Below, piece after piece: positions 26,863-35,641 of a stretch of DNA of 64,000 nt; position 1 is the first letter of the stretch, and every line of letters starts with the position of its first letter. Both the position numbers and the translations under genes were made by a program. The stretch covers positions 124,001-188,000 of the forward strand of contig CAVQKQ010000013.1 of assembly GCA_963713085.1 (NCBI GenBank), given 5' to 3'. Origin of the DNA: PFJX01 sp963713085. Its GTDB lineage: Bacteria > Pseudomonadota > Gammaproteobacteria > Burkholderiales > Thiobacillaceae. The notes beneath the pieces are model-generated. The model had not been told where the DNA came from. It was given only the letters and a program-made list of their open reading frames with translations, and did no database searches.

Positions 26863-26935
26863 TGCGCTTCTCGAAACGACATGCGGCCGCTCGCGACTGT
26901 TTCATCACAAGCGTCGGGCACTATAGGAAATCGCA

Positions 26936-27664
26936 ATGACAGCCTTGAAAGACATCCCGGTTCGCTACGATGCGCCCCAAGCACCGTCGGGCGGCAATCC
27001 CCTGGCCAACGTGTTCGACGAGTTCATCCGCTTCTGCCGGTCCCGCTCGCTGTTCATGCTGCACTACTGCACCGGCTGCGGCGCCATCGAGCTGCCGCCG
27101 GCCATGACCTCCCGCTTCGATATGGAGCGTTTGGGCATCCAGCCCATGGTGACCCCGCGCCAGGCCGACATCCTGCTGGTCACGGGCTACGTCTCGGTGA
27201 AGACCCTGAAACGGGTGCTCCTCACCTATGAGCAGATGGCCTCCCCCAAGTACGTCATCGGCATCTGCTCCTGCACCGTCAACGGCGGCATGTACTGGCA
27301 GAGCTATGCCACCGCCAAGAAGCTCAACGACTACCTGCCGGTGGACGTCTACATCGCCGGCTGCATGCCCCGGCCGGAAGCGGTCATCGAGGGCCTGAAG
27401 CAGCTCCAGGAAAACATCGCCGCCGGCACTTCCGATAACTGGAAGGATTACTACCAGCGCTACGACCACTACCTGGCCAACCAGCAGCGCCTGTTCGGCA
27501 AGACTTGGCAGACCCCCACCGAGATCATCGGCGAAGCGCACAACTACGGCCTATACGGCCCCGAGACCGAGGGCGAGCACACCCGATTGCTGTCGCTGCA
27601 CAAGGCGCCGCTGGAGCCGCTGCGCATGACCCTCAACGCCGGCAAGCTGGAGCGCCTGGAATGA
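26936..27664 (+). CDS. NuoB/MbhJ-like [4Fe-4S] subunit
   Basis: A 242-residue soluble subunit of the NiFe-hydrogenase small subunit/NuoB family. The proximal cluster ligands are C45 and C48 in YCTGCGAIE, C111 or C113 in GICSCTVNGG, and C143 in AGCMPRPEAV. The CxxC spacing is hydrogenase- or Mbh-like; complex I has adjacent cysteines. About 70 C-terminal residues extend beyond the core. It should pass electrons from the ferredoxin-like subunit to the site shared with the NuoD-like subunit. Confidence 0.88.
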   Translation: MTALKDIPVRYDAPQAPSGGNPLANVFDEFIRFCRSRSLFMLHYCTGCGAIELPPAMTSRFDMERLGIQPMVTPRQADILLVTGYVSVKTLKRVLLTYEQMASPKYVIGICSCTVNGGMYWQSYATAKKLNDYLPVDVYIAGCMPRPEAVIEGLKQLQENIAAGTSDNWKDYYQRYDHYLANQQRLFGKTWQTPTEIIGEAHNYGLYGPETEGEHTRLLSLHKAPLEPLRMTLNAGKLERLE

Positions 27665-28266
27665 GCACCGAACTCAGCACCGAGGTCGTCTGCCCGGACA
27701 TCTACAAGTGGCTGTGCCACCTGCTCAAGGAAGTCGACGGCGTCACCCACCAGCCGCGCTACGAGCGCCGCCAGCGCCTGGACGTGGCGGCGGATGCCCT
27801 GCCGGCCCTGCTGGCCCTGCTGCAGGGCAAGGGTTCCTTCGTCCACCTGTCCGCCATTTCCTGCGTGGACTGGGCCGCCGAGGGCGAATTCGAGCTGGTC
27901 TACCACGTCTGGTCCTACGAATTGAAGGTCATGGTCTCCGCCCATATCCGCATTCCGCGCGAGCCGGGTCGCTACCTGTCCGTGTACGACATCTACAAGC
28001 CCGCCGGCTTCTTCGAGCGGGACATCTTCGAGATGTACGGCATCTTCTTCGAGGGCAGCCCGTGGATGGAGAAATTCATCCTCACCGAATGGGACGGCCC
28101 GCCGCCCATGCGCAAGGAGTTCGATTCGGAAGGCTGGGTCAACGACCATTTCGACTGGCAGGACTACCACCCGGACTGGCTCAACGACCTGGAAGCCCAG
28201 GGTGGCGGCATCGCCATCCGTTCGGAAGAGCAGCGCTTCAGCCGGAAGGCGAAAGATGAGAGCTGA
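27661..28266 (+). CDS. NuoC/MbhK-like subunit
   Basis: A 201-residue protein of the 30-kDa complex I subunit family. The signature region YDIYKPAGFFERDIFEMYGI and the following EWDGPPPMRKEF match NuoC-like subunits. It has no cofactor and supports the NuoB-NuoD core. Starts on the TGA overlap of the previous gene and ends 11 bases inside the NuoD-like gene. Confidence 0.88.
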   Translation: MSTELSTEVVCPDIYKWLCHLLKEVDGVTHQPRYERRQRLDVAADALPALLALLQGKGSFVHLSAISCVDWAAEGEFELVYHVWSYELKVMVSAHIRIPREPGRYLSVYDIYKPAGFFERDIFEMYGIFFEGSPWMEKFILTEWDGPPPMRKEFDSEGWVNDHFDWQDYHPDWLNDLEAQGGGIAIRSEEQRFSRKAKDES

Positions 28267-29398
28267 AAACTACCAGGCCCGGCACCAGCCCCCCAGCCAC
28301 GAATACGAGCTGAACTTCGGCCCCAACCACCCGGGAATCGAGGGCAACTACGCCCTCAAGGTGCGCCTGCACGGCGACATCGTCACCGAGGCCAAGGCCG
28401 ACGGCGGCTATCTGCACCGGGGCTTCGAGAAGCTCATGGAGCAGCGCCTGTGGATCCAGAACATCGCCCTGGTGCCGCGCATCTGCGTGCCGGATCCGGC
28501 GCCCATGGAGTTGGCCTATTCCACGGCCGTGGAGACCCTCTGTGGCCTCGACATCCCGGTGCGGGCGCAATGGCTGCGGGTGCTGCAGATGGAACTGTCG
28601 CGCATCGCCGCCCACCTGTTCACCTTCGGCGGCCACGCCGCCACCACCGGCATGTACAACACCATGTACTGGGGCGTGGCCGACCGGGATATCGTGCTGG
28701 ACCTGTTCGAGGAACTCACCGGCGGCCGCGTCTACCACATCTACAACATCCCCGGCGGCGTGCGGCGGGACGTGCCGGAAGGTTTTCTGGAACGGGTTTC
28801 CGACACCATGGACTACCTGGAGTCCCGTCTGCCGGACTACGACAACCTGTTCTTCACCAACCAGGTGTTCGTCACCCGGGCCAAGGGGGTCGGCATCCTG
28901 AACCAGGAACAGGCGCTGGAGCTGGGGGTCACCGGCCCCAACCTGCGGGCCTGCGGCCTGGCCTTCGACGTGCGCCGCGACGACCCCTACCTGGTCTACG
29001 ACCAGCTCGAGTTCGACATCCCCACCGAGGACGCCGGCGACGCCTGGGCCCGCACCCTGGTGCGCCGCCTGGAACTGAAGGAAAGCATCCGCATCGTGCG
29101 CCAGGTGATCGAGCGCCTGCCGTCCATCCCCGGCCCGATCCGCGCCCCCATTCCCAATCCCCTGGCCTGGAACGTGCCCGCCGGCGAGTACTACGCCCGG
29201 GTTGAGTCCTCCAAGGGCGAACTGTCCTGGTACGTGGTCTCGAATGGCGGCGCCAGGCCCTACCGCACCCACATCCGCGGGCCCTCCTCCATGCATGCGG
29301 TGCAGGTGCTGGAAACCCTGTGCAAGGGCTCCCGCCTGGAGGACGTGGCCCAGATCATGTTCTCCCTGGACGCCTGTCCGCCGGAGGTCGACCGCTGA
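28256..29398 (+). CDS. NuoD/MbhL-like subunit with incomplete NiFe-site cysteines
   Basis: A 380-residue member of the NiFe-hydrogenase large subunit/NuoD family: FGPNHPGIEGNYALKVRLHG, YLHRGFEKLMEQR, then the N-terminal motif RICVPDPAPMEL, where hydrogenases have RICGxC. C77 remains but the second cysteine is D80. At the C-terminus SLDACPPEVDR replaces DPCxxC: C374 remains and the second is E377. NuoD of complex I has no cysteine at these sites. So a NiFe centre cannot form, which excludes a normal hydrogenase. The start at 28256 sits inside the NuoC-like gene. Confidence 0.88.
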   Translation: MRAENYQARHQPPSHEYELNFGPNHPGIEGNYALKVRLHGDIVTEAKADGGYLHRGFEKLMEQRLWIQNIALVPRICVPDPAPMELAYSTAVETLCGLDIPVRAQWLRVLQMELSRIAAHLFTFGGHAATTGMYNTMYWGVADRDIVLDLFEELTGGRVYHIYNIPGGVRRDVPEGFLERVSDTMDYLESRLPDYDNLFFTNQVFVTRAKGVGILNQEQALELGVTGPNLRACGLAFDVRRDDPYLVYDQLEFDIPTEDAGDAWARTLVRRLELKESIRIVRQVIERLPSIPGPIRAPIPNPLAWNVPAGEYYARVESSKGELSWYVVSNGGARPYRTHIRGPSSMHAVQVLETLCKGSRLEDVAQIMFSLDACPPEVDR

Positions 29399-31233
29399 TG
29401 AGTGACATCAAATACAAGGACAAGGGCAGCATCCTCAACCCCCTGCGGGCGCTGTCCTTCTTCGGCCGCAAGCCGGTCACGGAGAAGTTGGAGCCCAGGC
29501 CCGCCTCGGAGCGCTATCGCGGCTTCCACGTCAACGACTGGGAGAAATGCATCGGCTGCTCCACCTGCCAGAAGGTGTGCGACAACGCCGCCATCACCAT
29601 GGTGCGGGTGCCGGGCCTGCCCAACGACCCGGTCAAGGGCGTGCGGGATCTGCGCCCCGCCATCGACTACGGCCGCTGCTGCTGGTGCGCCCTGTGCGTG
29701 GACCTGTGCCCCACAGGCTCCATCAGCCTGTCGCGGGAATACGTGCACACCTGCACCGACCCGGAACTGAACAGCTACTTCGTCCTGCCCGACCCCAAGG
29801 GCCTGCACGGCAAGCACTTCCCCCTCGGCTGGACCAAGGAGACGGACAACGACCTGGTGGACCACGTGCGCCAGCCCATGGCCGAGCTGGAGCCGGCGGC
29901 GCGGATCGGCAACTTCGACGAGATGGTGGCGGGCTACGACCGCCAGCAGGCAATCCTGGAGGCCTCCCGCTGCGTGCAGTGCGGCATGTGCCACGACGCC
30001 TGTCCCGCCCACATGCACGCGCCGGAATACATCCGCGCCATCTGGCAGGACGACGTGGAGGAGGCAGTGCGCCAGATCTACCGCACCAACCCCTTCGCCC
30101 ACACCTGCGGCCGGATCTGCACCCACCGCTGCGAGGACGCCTGCTCCGTGGGCCATCGTGGCGAGCCCATCGCCATCCGCTGGCTCAAGCGCTACGCCAT
30201 TGACAGCCTGTCCCCGGAACAGGTGCGGCGCATCGTCGCCGAGGAGCGGCCCAAGGCCCATAGCGGCCGCGCCGTGGCCATCGTCGGCGCCGGCCCGGCC
30301 GGCCTCACCGCCGCCTTCGATCTGGTCCGCGCTGGCCACAAGGTCACCGTGTTCGAGGCCCTGCCCAAGGCCGGCGGCATGACCCGCTACGGCATCCCCG
30401 ACTACCGCCTGCCCGGCGCCATGCTGGACCGGGACGTGGAGATCATCACCAGCCTGGGCGTGGAGATCCGCTACGACACCCGAATCGGCCAAGACATCCC
30501 CATGGAGACCCTGCACCGGGACTTCGACGCCGTGGTTTTGGCCATCGGCCTGCAATACGGGCGCTCCACCCGTATCCCAGGCAGCGACCATCCCCACGTG
30601 TTCCGCGCCGTGGACCTGCTGCGCGACATCGCCGCCGGCGTGGACCTCCGGGTCCCGAGCGGCGCGGTGGTGATCGGTGGCGGCAACGTGGCCATGGACA
30701 TCGCCCGTTCCCTGGCCCGGCTGCAGAAGGTCCAGCACGGCAAGGTGGGCGTGATCGTCACCGCCGTGCAGGCCGCAGGGGAATTCCCGGCCGATCCCGA
30801 GGAGATCACTGAGGCGGACGAGGAAGGCATCCAGATCGTTCCGGAACGCGGCCCCCAGTCGGTAACCGTGGAGAACGACCGGGTCACGGGCCTGAAGACC
30901 GCCAAGGTGCAGTCCCTGTTCGACGACCAGGGCCGCTTCGCCCCGACCTACGACCCCGAGGACCAGCTGTTCCACGAGGGGGACTGGGTGATCGAGGCCA
31001 TCGGCCAGACCAGCGACGCCGAGGCGGTGCTCGGCGCCGCCTTCACCGAGCAGCTGGAATGGCGGCGCGGCCGCCTGGCGGTGGACGCCCAGGGTTGCGC
31101 CTCCCTGCCCTGGCTGTGGGCGGCTGGCGACATGGTGAACGGTCCCGACGTGGTCCACGCCGTCGCCGACGGCCACCGGATCGCCGCGGGCATCCACCAC
31201 TATCTCAACGAGATGGCCGAGATACCGGCATGA
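29398..31233 (+). CDS. NuoI-type ferredoxin fused to GltD-like FAD/NAD(P) oxidoreductase
   Basis: A 611-residue fusion. Residues 1-115 are a NuoI/MbhN-like 2x[4Fe-4S] ferredoxin with C51-C54-C57-C61 and C94-C97-C100-C104. Residues 185-255 are a GltD-like cluster domain with C192-C195-C198-C202 and C237-C241-C245-C249. Residues 290 onward hold a GAGPAG FAD site (297-302) and a second Rossmann site GGGNVAMD (427-434) for NAD(P)H, ending with the AAGDMV FAD contact. The fusion provides a NAD(P)H entry or exit point for the complex, a role played by separate proteins in archaeal homologues. It overlaps the NuoD-like gene by one base (TGATG). Confidence 0.9.
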   Translation: MSDIKYKDKGSILNPLRALSFFGRKPVTEKLEPRPASERYRGFHVNDWEKCIGCSTCQKVCDNAAITMVRVPGLPNDPVKGVRDLRPAIDYGRCCWCALCVDLCPTGSISLSREYVHTCTDPELNSYFVLPDPKGLHGKHFPLGWTKETDNDLVDHVRQPMAELEPAARIGNFDEMVAGYDRQQAILEASRCVQCGMCHDACPAHMHAPEYIRAIWQDDVEEAVRQIYRTNPFAHTCGRICTHRCEDACSVGHRGEPIAIRWLKRYAIDSLSPEQVRRIVAEERPKAHSGRAVAIVGAGPAGLTAAFDLVRAGHKVTVFEALPKAGGMTRYGIPDYRLPGAMLDRDVEIITSLGVEIRYDTRIGQDIPMETLHRDFDAVVLAIGLQYGRSTRIPGSDHPHVFRAVDLLRDIAAGVDLRVPSGAVVIGGGNVAMDIARSLARLQKVQHGKVGVIVTAVQAAGEFPADPEEITEADEEGIQIVPERGPQSVTVENDRVTGLKTAKVQSLFDDQGRFAPTYDPEDQLFHEGDWVIEAIGQTSDAEAVLGAAFTEQLEWRRGRLAVDAQGCASLPWLWAAGDMVNGPDVVHAVADGHRIAAGIHHYLNEMAEIPA

Positions 31234-31243
31234 AGGGTAAGGC

Positions 31244-31753
31244 ATGAGCGAACATGAAGGCGCGCCCGGCGGATATGAACGCATCCGGGCGAAGAAGACC
31301 CTGAAGGAAATCCTGGAAGTGGCCACCTCATTCGAGGCCACCGCGCGGGATTTCTACACCGCCCTCATCCCCAAGGTCGGCAAGCGCCTGCGTTGGCTGG
31401 TGGAAGATCTGGCCAAGGAGGAGGCGGGCCACTACGCCCTGTTCACCGACCTGGCCGCGCGCCCCGACATCGAGGGCCACATCGCCGCCGAGGTGGACAC
31501 CCCGGCCAGCGACCGAAAATTTTCCGACGCCGTGCTGCAGCCGGACCTGGGCGAGCATCCCGACGACCAGGCCATCCTGCAATACGCCCTGGCCCGGGAG
31601 CACACCGCCATGGAGCAATATCGCGCCCTGGCCGACAGCACCCAGGCCGGGCCGGTCCAGGAACTGTTCCTCTACCTCGCCAACGAGGAGACCAAGCACA
31701 AGAACGAACTGGAGCGGATCTACTACGAGACCGTGCACAGCGGCGGCGTCTAG
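31244..31753 (+). CDS. rubrerythrin-like ferritin-fold protein, last gene of the operon
   Basis: A 169-residue helical protein with E...ExxH diiron motifs (FEATARDFYTAL, KEEAGHYALF, EHTAMEQYRAL, NEETKHKNELERIY) and no rubredoxin domain. It starts ten bases after the fusion oxidoreductase, with a GGTAAGGC ribosome-like site, so it is cotranscribed. It may detoxify peroxide using reductant from the complex, which is inference. Confidence 0.8.
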   Translation: MSEHEGAPGGYERIRAKKTLKEILEVATSFEATARDFYTALIPKVGKRLRWLVEDLAKEEAGHYALFTDLAARPDIEGHIAAEVDTPASDRKFSDAVLQPDLGEHPDDQAILQYALAREHTAMEQYRALADSTQAGPVQELFLYLANEETKHKNELERIYYETVHSGGV

Positions 31754-31823
31754 CTTCGCGATCCCCAGACCGCCCGCGCCGCGGCGGCAAACGCCCATTG
31801 AAACCGGGCGGCGCTGAAAGCCG

Positions 31824-32702
31824 TCAAACCCCGAACTTCCTGAACCAGGCCTGCATGCGCCGCCAGCCGTCCTCGGCCTCCGCCTTGCGATAGCTGGGCC
31901 GGTAATCGGCGAAGAAGGCATGGGGCGCATCGGGATAGACGTGGATGACGGAGGCCCGGCTGGCGGGATTGGCCGCCTCGGCCAAGGCCTTGCGCATCTT
32001 CTCCACGACATCCATGGGGCTGCCCTGGTCCAGCCCGCCGTAAAGCCCCAGCACCGGCCCGTTCAACTCGCCGGCGACATCGAGGGGATATTTCGGGGTC
32101 AACTCGCTGGCCACGCCGGCGAGGCGGCCGTACCAGGCCACGCCGGCCCTGACCGCGGGATTGTGGGCGGCATAGAGCCAGACGATGCGTCCGCCCCAGC
32201 AGAAGCCGGTGATGCCCAGCCGGGCCGTATCGCCGCCGTTGGCCTTGGACCAGGCCACGCAGGCATCCAGATCGGCCATCACCTGGGAATCCGGCACCTT
32301 GGAAACCACCTTGGCGAGCAATTCCGGAATCGATGCGTATTGGCGTGGATCGCCCTGGCGCGCATAGAGCTCCGGGGCGATGGCCTGGTAGCCCAGCTTG
32401 GCCAGGCGGCGGCAGATGTCCTTGATGTGCTCGTGCACGCCGAAGATCTCCTGCACCACCAGGATCACCGGGAAATCGCCGCCCTGGGCCGGTTGCGCCC
32501 GATAGGCCGGCATCGTCCCGTCGGCGGTGGGAATGCCGACCTCGCCAGCGGTCAGGCCCGCGCCGTCGGTAACGATGGTGCTGTCCGCCTGCACCGGCTG
32601 GACCGCCAGGGCGAAGCCCGCGCCCAGGGCGGTGACCAGGAAGCCGCGCCGGTCCAGGTGCAAGGCGGGAACCAGGCTGTCGAATTCGGGATCGAGGGTC
32701 AT
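31824..32702 (-). CDS. exported dienelactone hydrolase family protein
   Basis: A 292-residue alpha/beta hydrolase. The N-terminus has a twin-arginine motif (DRRGFLV, R18-R19) followed by a hydrophobic stretch, so it is likely Tat-exported. The DLH domain shows VVQEIFGVHEHIKDICRR, the nucleophile elbow GFCWGG with cysteine, and the catalytic histidine in DAPHAFF. Physiological substrate unknown; carboxymethylenebutenolidase-like. Convergent with the preceding operon. Confidence 0.88.
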   Translation of the reverse strand: MTLDPEFDSLVPALHLDRRGFLVTALGAGFALAVQPVQADSTIVTDGAGLTAGEVGIPTADGTMPAYRAQPAQGGDFPVILVVQEIFGVHEHIKDICRRLAKLGYQAIAPELYARQGDPRQYASIPELLAKVVSKVPDSQVMADLDACVAWSKANGGDTARLGITGFCWGGRIVWLYAAHNPAVRAGVAWYGRLAGVASELTPKYPLDVAGELNGPVLGLYGGLDQGSPMDVVEKMRKALAEAANPASRASVIHVYPDAPHAFFADYRPSYRKAEAEDGWRRMQAWFRKFGV

Positions 32703-32766
32703 CGGGCGTCTCCTTTCCAGCGACAGATCAGGTTGAAGATTATGCGGTTACCAAGATGCGTACAGC

Positions 32767-33363
32767 TCACAGCGGGTTGTAGGTCCGTTCCCTTGTGTAG
32801 TGCATGTAGCCCACGCTGGCGCCGGCGCGCCAGCCCACACCGATCCGGATGGGCGCCAGCACGATGTCCTGGCGCTGTTGGTAATTCATGCCCGCGCCGG
32901 CGACGTAATAGAGACTGCCGTCCACGCCCGGGAAGCGTTGGTAGATGGCATCCTTCGACGGCAGGCGATAGACCAACACGAACACCTTGGAGGCGTTGAA
33001 GCCCAGGTCGAAGCCCACGGATGGCCCCTGCCAATACACCTTGGCGGTCTCCCCGTTCTTCATCTTCAGCTCGCCCTTGCCGTAGCGCAGCCCCACCGTG
33101 ATGGCGGCGGATAGCTCGTCCCCCTTGATGTAGCCATTGGGCCTGCCCTGCTCCTTGAACGCCTTCTCGATCACCTTGGCCAGGCCCTCTGTGGCCTCGC
33201 CGAAGAACGCCTTCGCCTCCTCGGTGATGGTGGGCTCGTCATAGGTGTCCTTGTCGTCCTGAGCGGCCCGGGCCGGCACGGACTGGCCCAGCCACGACAA
33301 GGCCAGCAATCCAAGCAGGAACACGCGTACCTGCCTTTCGATCCGGTGGTGAAGGCGGGCCAT
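32767..33363 (-). CDS. DUF1134/EipA-like envelope protein
   Basis: A 198-residue protein with a signal peptide (through ARA, residue 33). The mature part carries the DUF1134 pattern: AKAFFGEATEGLAKVIEKAF, GYIKGDELSAAITVGLRYG, then VGFDLGFNASKVFVLVY and a C-terminal beta-rich end. EipA of Brucella is a periplasmic beta-barrel in envelope integrity; the function here is inferred from that. Confidence 0.85.
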   Translation of the reverse strand: MARLHHRIERQVRVFLLGLLALSWLGQSVPARAAQDDKDTYDEPTITEEAKAFFGEATEGLAKVIEKAFKEQGRPNGYIKGDELSAAITVGLRYGKGELKMKNGETAKVYWQGPSVGFDLGFNASKVFVLVYRLPSKDAIYQRFPGVDGSLYYVAGAGMNYQQRQDIVLAPIRIGVGWRAGASVGYMHYTRERTYNPL

Positions 33364-33644
33364 GATGTTCTCCTCGAAAAGTGGATAGTCCAGTATCCCA
33401 GTGTTGTCGCCCGGCGTGCCGAACGCAAGGGGGATCAGCCGATCCGGTTGCTGGACATGGCGGCCCCGTCGGCCTATGAACCCACTCGGGGTTCATGCGT
33501 TTGAATGGTTGCGTCCCAAAGCCGAGGCAAGGGAGGCCCGGCACAGTCGGCGAATCCGGTCAGGTCGACCTTGCTGACGATTTGACTGCACCTGACGATG
33601 CCCCCCATCATTCCCCCGATCCCCTGTTTGCAGAATCAGTGACC

Positions 33645-34505
33645 ATGAGCGACACCGAATTCCAACAAGACGTCTCGGAAATCTTCGATAGCGTCGTCCA
33701 ATCCAGCATGCGCATCACTCCGGAGGACACCGACGAGGTCCGCCAGATCGTGCTGCGGGTCGGCGAGCCCGCCGGCCACTTCCGGGAGGGTTATTACATA
33801 GGGGTGTTGATCCCGGGCCCCCACCCCTTTGGCAACAAATTCCACCACCGCTACTACAGCATCGTCAGCGCGGTGGACGCGGGCGACGGGACCGATCTGG
33901 AAATCCTGGTGCGCCGCTGCTTCTACATCGATGAGGTGTCCGGCGAGGAGTACCCCGGCATCTCCTCCAACCGTCTGTGCGATGCGGGCCCGCGCCAGCG
34001 CTTCACGCTCACCGGTCCCTACCCCACTCCGTTCCGGATACCGGCCGAGAGGGACAGCAACCTGCTCATGCTGGGCACGGGTACCGGCATCGCGCCGTTC
34101 CGCGCCTTCCTCCGCCGCATCTATGACGAAAACCGGGCCTGGGACGGCGAGATCCGGCTCTATTACGGCGCCCGCACGGGCACCGACCTGCTGTACATGA
34201 ACGACGTCAACAACGACCTGGCCAATTATTACGATCGCGGCACCTTCCAGGCCATCCAGGCCCTGGGCGGAAACGTCCTGGCAGATGCAGCGGATGCCCT
34301 GCAGGACAGCGTCGAGGCCCACGCCGCCGAGATCCTGGAGCGCATGCGCCAGCCCAAGACCCATGTCTACCTGGCGGGGATGAAGAAGATCGCGGCCACC
34401 CTGGACGACACCTTGGCGCGCGCCATTGGCTCCCGGCAGGACTGGGATGGGCTGAAGCAGCGGTTGATCGAAGAGGGGCGCTGGTCGGAGCTGACCTATC
34501 ACTGA
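33645..34505 (+). CDS. ferredoxin-NADP+ reductase-like flavoprotein
   Basis: A 286-residue reductase of the plant-type FNR fold. The start at 33645 is chosen because homologous sequence begins there; the open frame extends 150 bases further. FAD-binding motif HHRYYSIVSA (RxYS), NADP-binding motif MLGTGTGIAPFRAFLRR, then VYLAGMKKI, and a C-terminal tyrosine in LTYH as in FNRs. It may supply or regenerate reduced ferredoxin. Orphan gene. Confidence 0.82.
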   Translation: MSDTEFQQDVSEIFDSVVQSSMRITPEDTDEVRQIVLRVGEPAGHFREGYYIGVLIPGPHPFGNKFHHRYYSIVSAVDAGDGTDLEILVRRCFYIDEVSGEEYPGISSNRLCDAGPRQRFTLTGPYPTPFRIPAERDSNLLMLGTGTGIAPFRAFLRRIYDENRAWDGEIRLYYGARTGTDLLYMNDVNNDLANYYDRGTFQAIQALGGNVLADAADALQDSVEAHAAEILERMRQPKTHVYLAGMKKIAATLDDTLARAIGSRQDWDGLKQRLIEEGRWSELTYH

Positions 34506-34629
34506 TCCTGGCGGGGGATGGAAAAAACGCCTCACGCACCTCCGCATGCCTTGACTGAGGCGGGGGTGGATTCATAAGTTGTGCCAGGGATGAGCGATCT
34601 CTGCTCACCTACAAACCTAGGGGAATTAC

Positions 34630-35496
34630 ATGCAATCACGCGCGCTCATTCTAGCGCTCATGGCGTCGGGCATCATGTTGTCCGATCCATCGGACGCCGA
34701 TGACAACTTCTGTTCCCGGCTGTTCATTTATGCGGTCAAACCGTTCTGCCAACTGCTCCCCAACGGCCTCAGCCAATGCCAACCGGTCGGCTTGGTAGGA
34801 CCCGCTCCGGGGTGCGCTCAACCGGGCCGCCAGGCCTTCGCCCCGATACCCTTGGCCGCGCCGACCTGGCAGATGCCGCCTCCCCTCGCCTATCCCTTCG
34901 GCCCCTACCCGGGCACCATGCCCCCGGCCCTTCCACCCGTGGCAACCCAGCCCGTGTTCCAAGCGACACCGATCCCCTTTATGGCCGCCGCACCAAAGGC
35001 GACAACCGTCGAACAATCCTCAACCAATGCAGAGCCGCCAGCCGCGCCTGCTCCGGTGCCCACGGTAGCCGCCGCCCCGGCGGCGCAACCGCCCGCGCCG
35101 GAAACGCTCCCCCCTGTCGTGGCGATGGCCGGCCCGGTCCAGGCCACCTCCGAGGCCGAAGACGCCCTTGCCTACTTCGCGTTCGACAGCGCCGAACTCA
35201 CGGCGGTGGGACGCGCCGAGCTGGATGCCTGGCTGGCCCGGAAGCCGGCTGCCAAGAAGGTGATTCTGGTTACCGGCCACGCCGATCGGCTGGGGCCCGC
35301 CCCCTATAATCTGAAGCTGTCCCGCCGTCGTGCGGAAAGCGTGAAGCATTACCTGGCGGACAAGGGGATGGCCGCGAAACGGATCAAGGTCGTCGCCAAG
35401 GGAGAATCCGAACCGATCAAGCGCTGCAAGGGTGGTCCGACCCCGGAAACCAAGGCCTGCCTGGCGCCCAACCGTCGGGTGGAAATCGACCCGTGA
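34630..35496 (+). CDS. OmpA-family protein with proline/alanine-rich linker
   Basis: A 288-residue exported protein. N-terminal signal (about 1-23), a Cys-containing segment (NFCSRLF, PFCQLLP, LSQCQPV) and a long Pro/Ala-rich linker to residue about 175. The C-terminal OmpA domain (YFAFDSAELTAVGRAELDAW; VTGHADRLGPAPYNLKLSRRR; KGESEP; APNRRVEI) binds peptidoglycan. No transmembrane barrel is evident, so it is probably a periplasmic or surface-anchored linker. AGGGGAATTAC precedes the ATG. Confidence 0.85.
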   Translation: MQSRALILALMASGIMLSDPSDADDNFCSRLFIYAVKPFCQLLPNGLSQCQPVGLVGPAPGCAQPGRQAFAPIPLAAPTWQMPPPLAYPFGPYPGTMPPALPPVATQPVFQATPIPFMAAAPKATTVEQSSTNAEPPAAPAPVPTVAAAPAAQPPAPETLPPVVAMAGPVQATSEAEDALAYFAFDSAELTAVGRAELDAWLARKPAAKKVILVTGHADRLGPAPYNLKLSRRRAESVKHYLADKGMAAKRIKVVAKGESEPIKRCKGGPTPETKACLAPNRRVEIDP

Positions 35497-35641
35497 TGAA
35501 TCACCCGGCGCGCCCTTCCCTCGCAATTCCAGCCCTGGACGCCATGGGCCGGCCCCGGCCATGAACTACATAGGGAATTAGACCGGGCCAGTCGGGGATG
35601 GCCCACGGCAATCATCAGCAACAATGTTTTTCAGGATTACG

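Noticed and set aside
28256..29398. Functional NiFe hydrogenase large subunit
   Set aside because: Only one of two cysteines in each NiFe motif is present, so the metal centre cannot form in the normal way.
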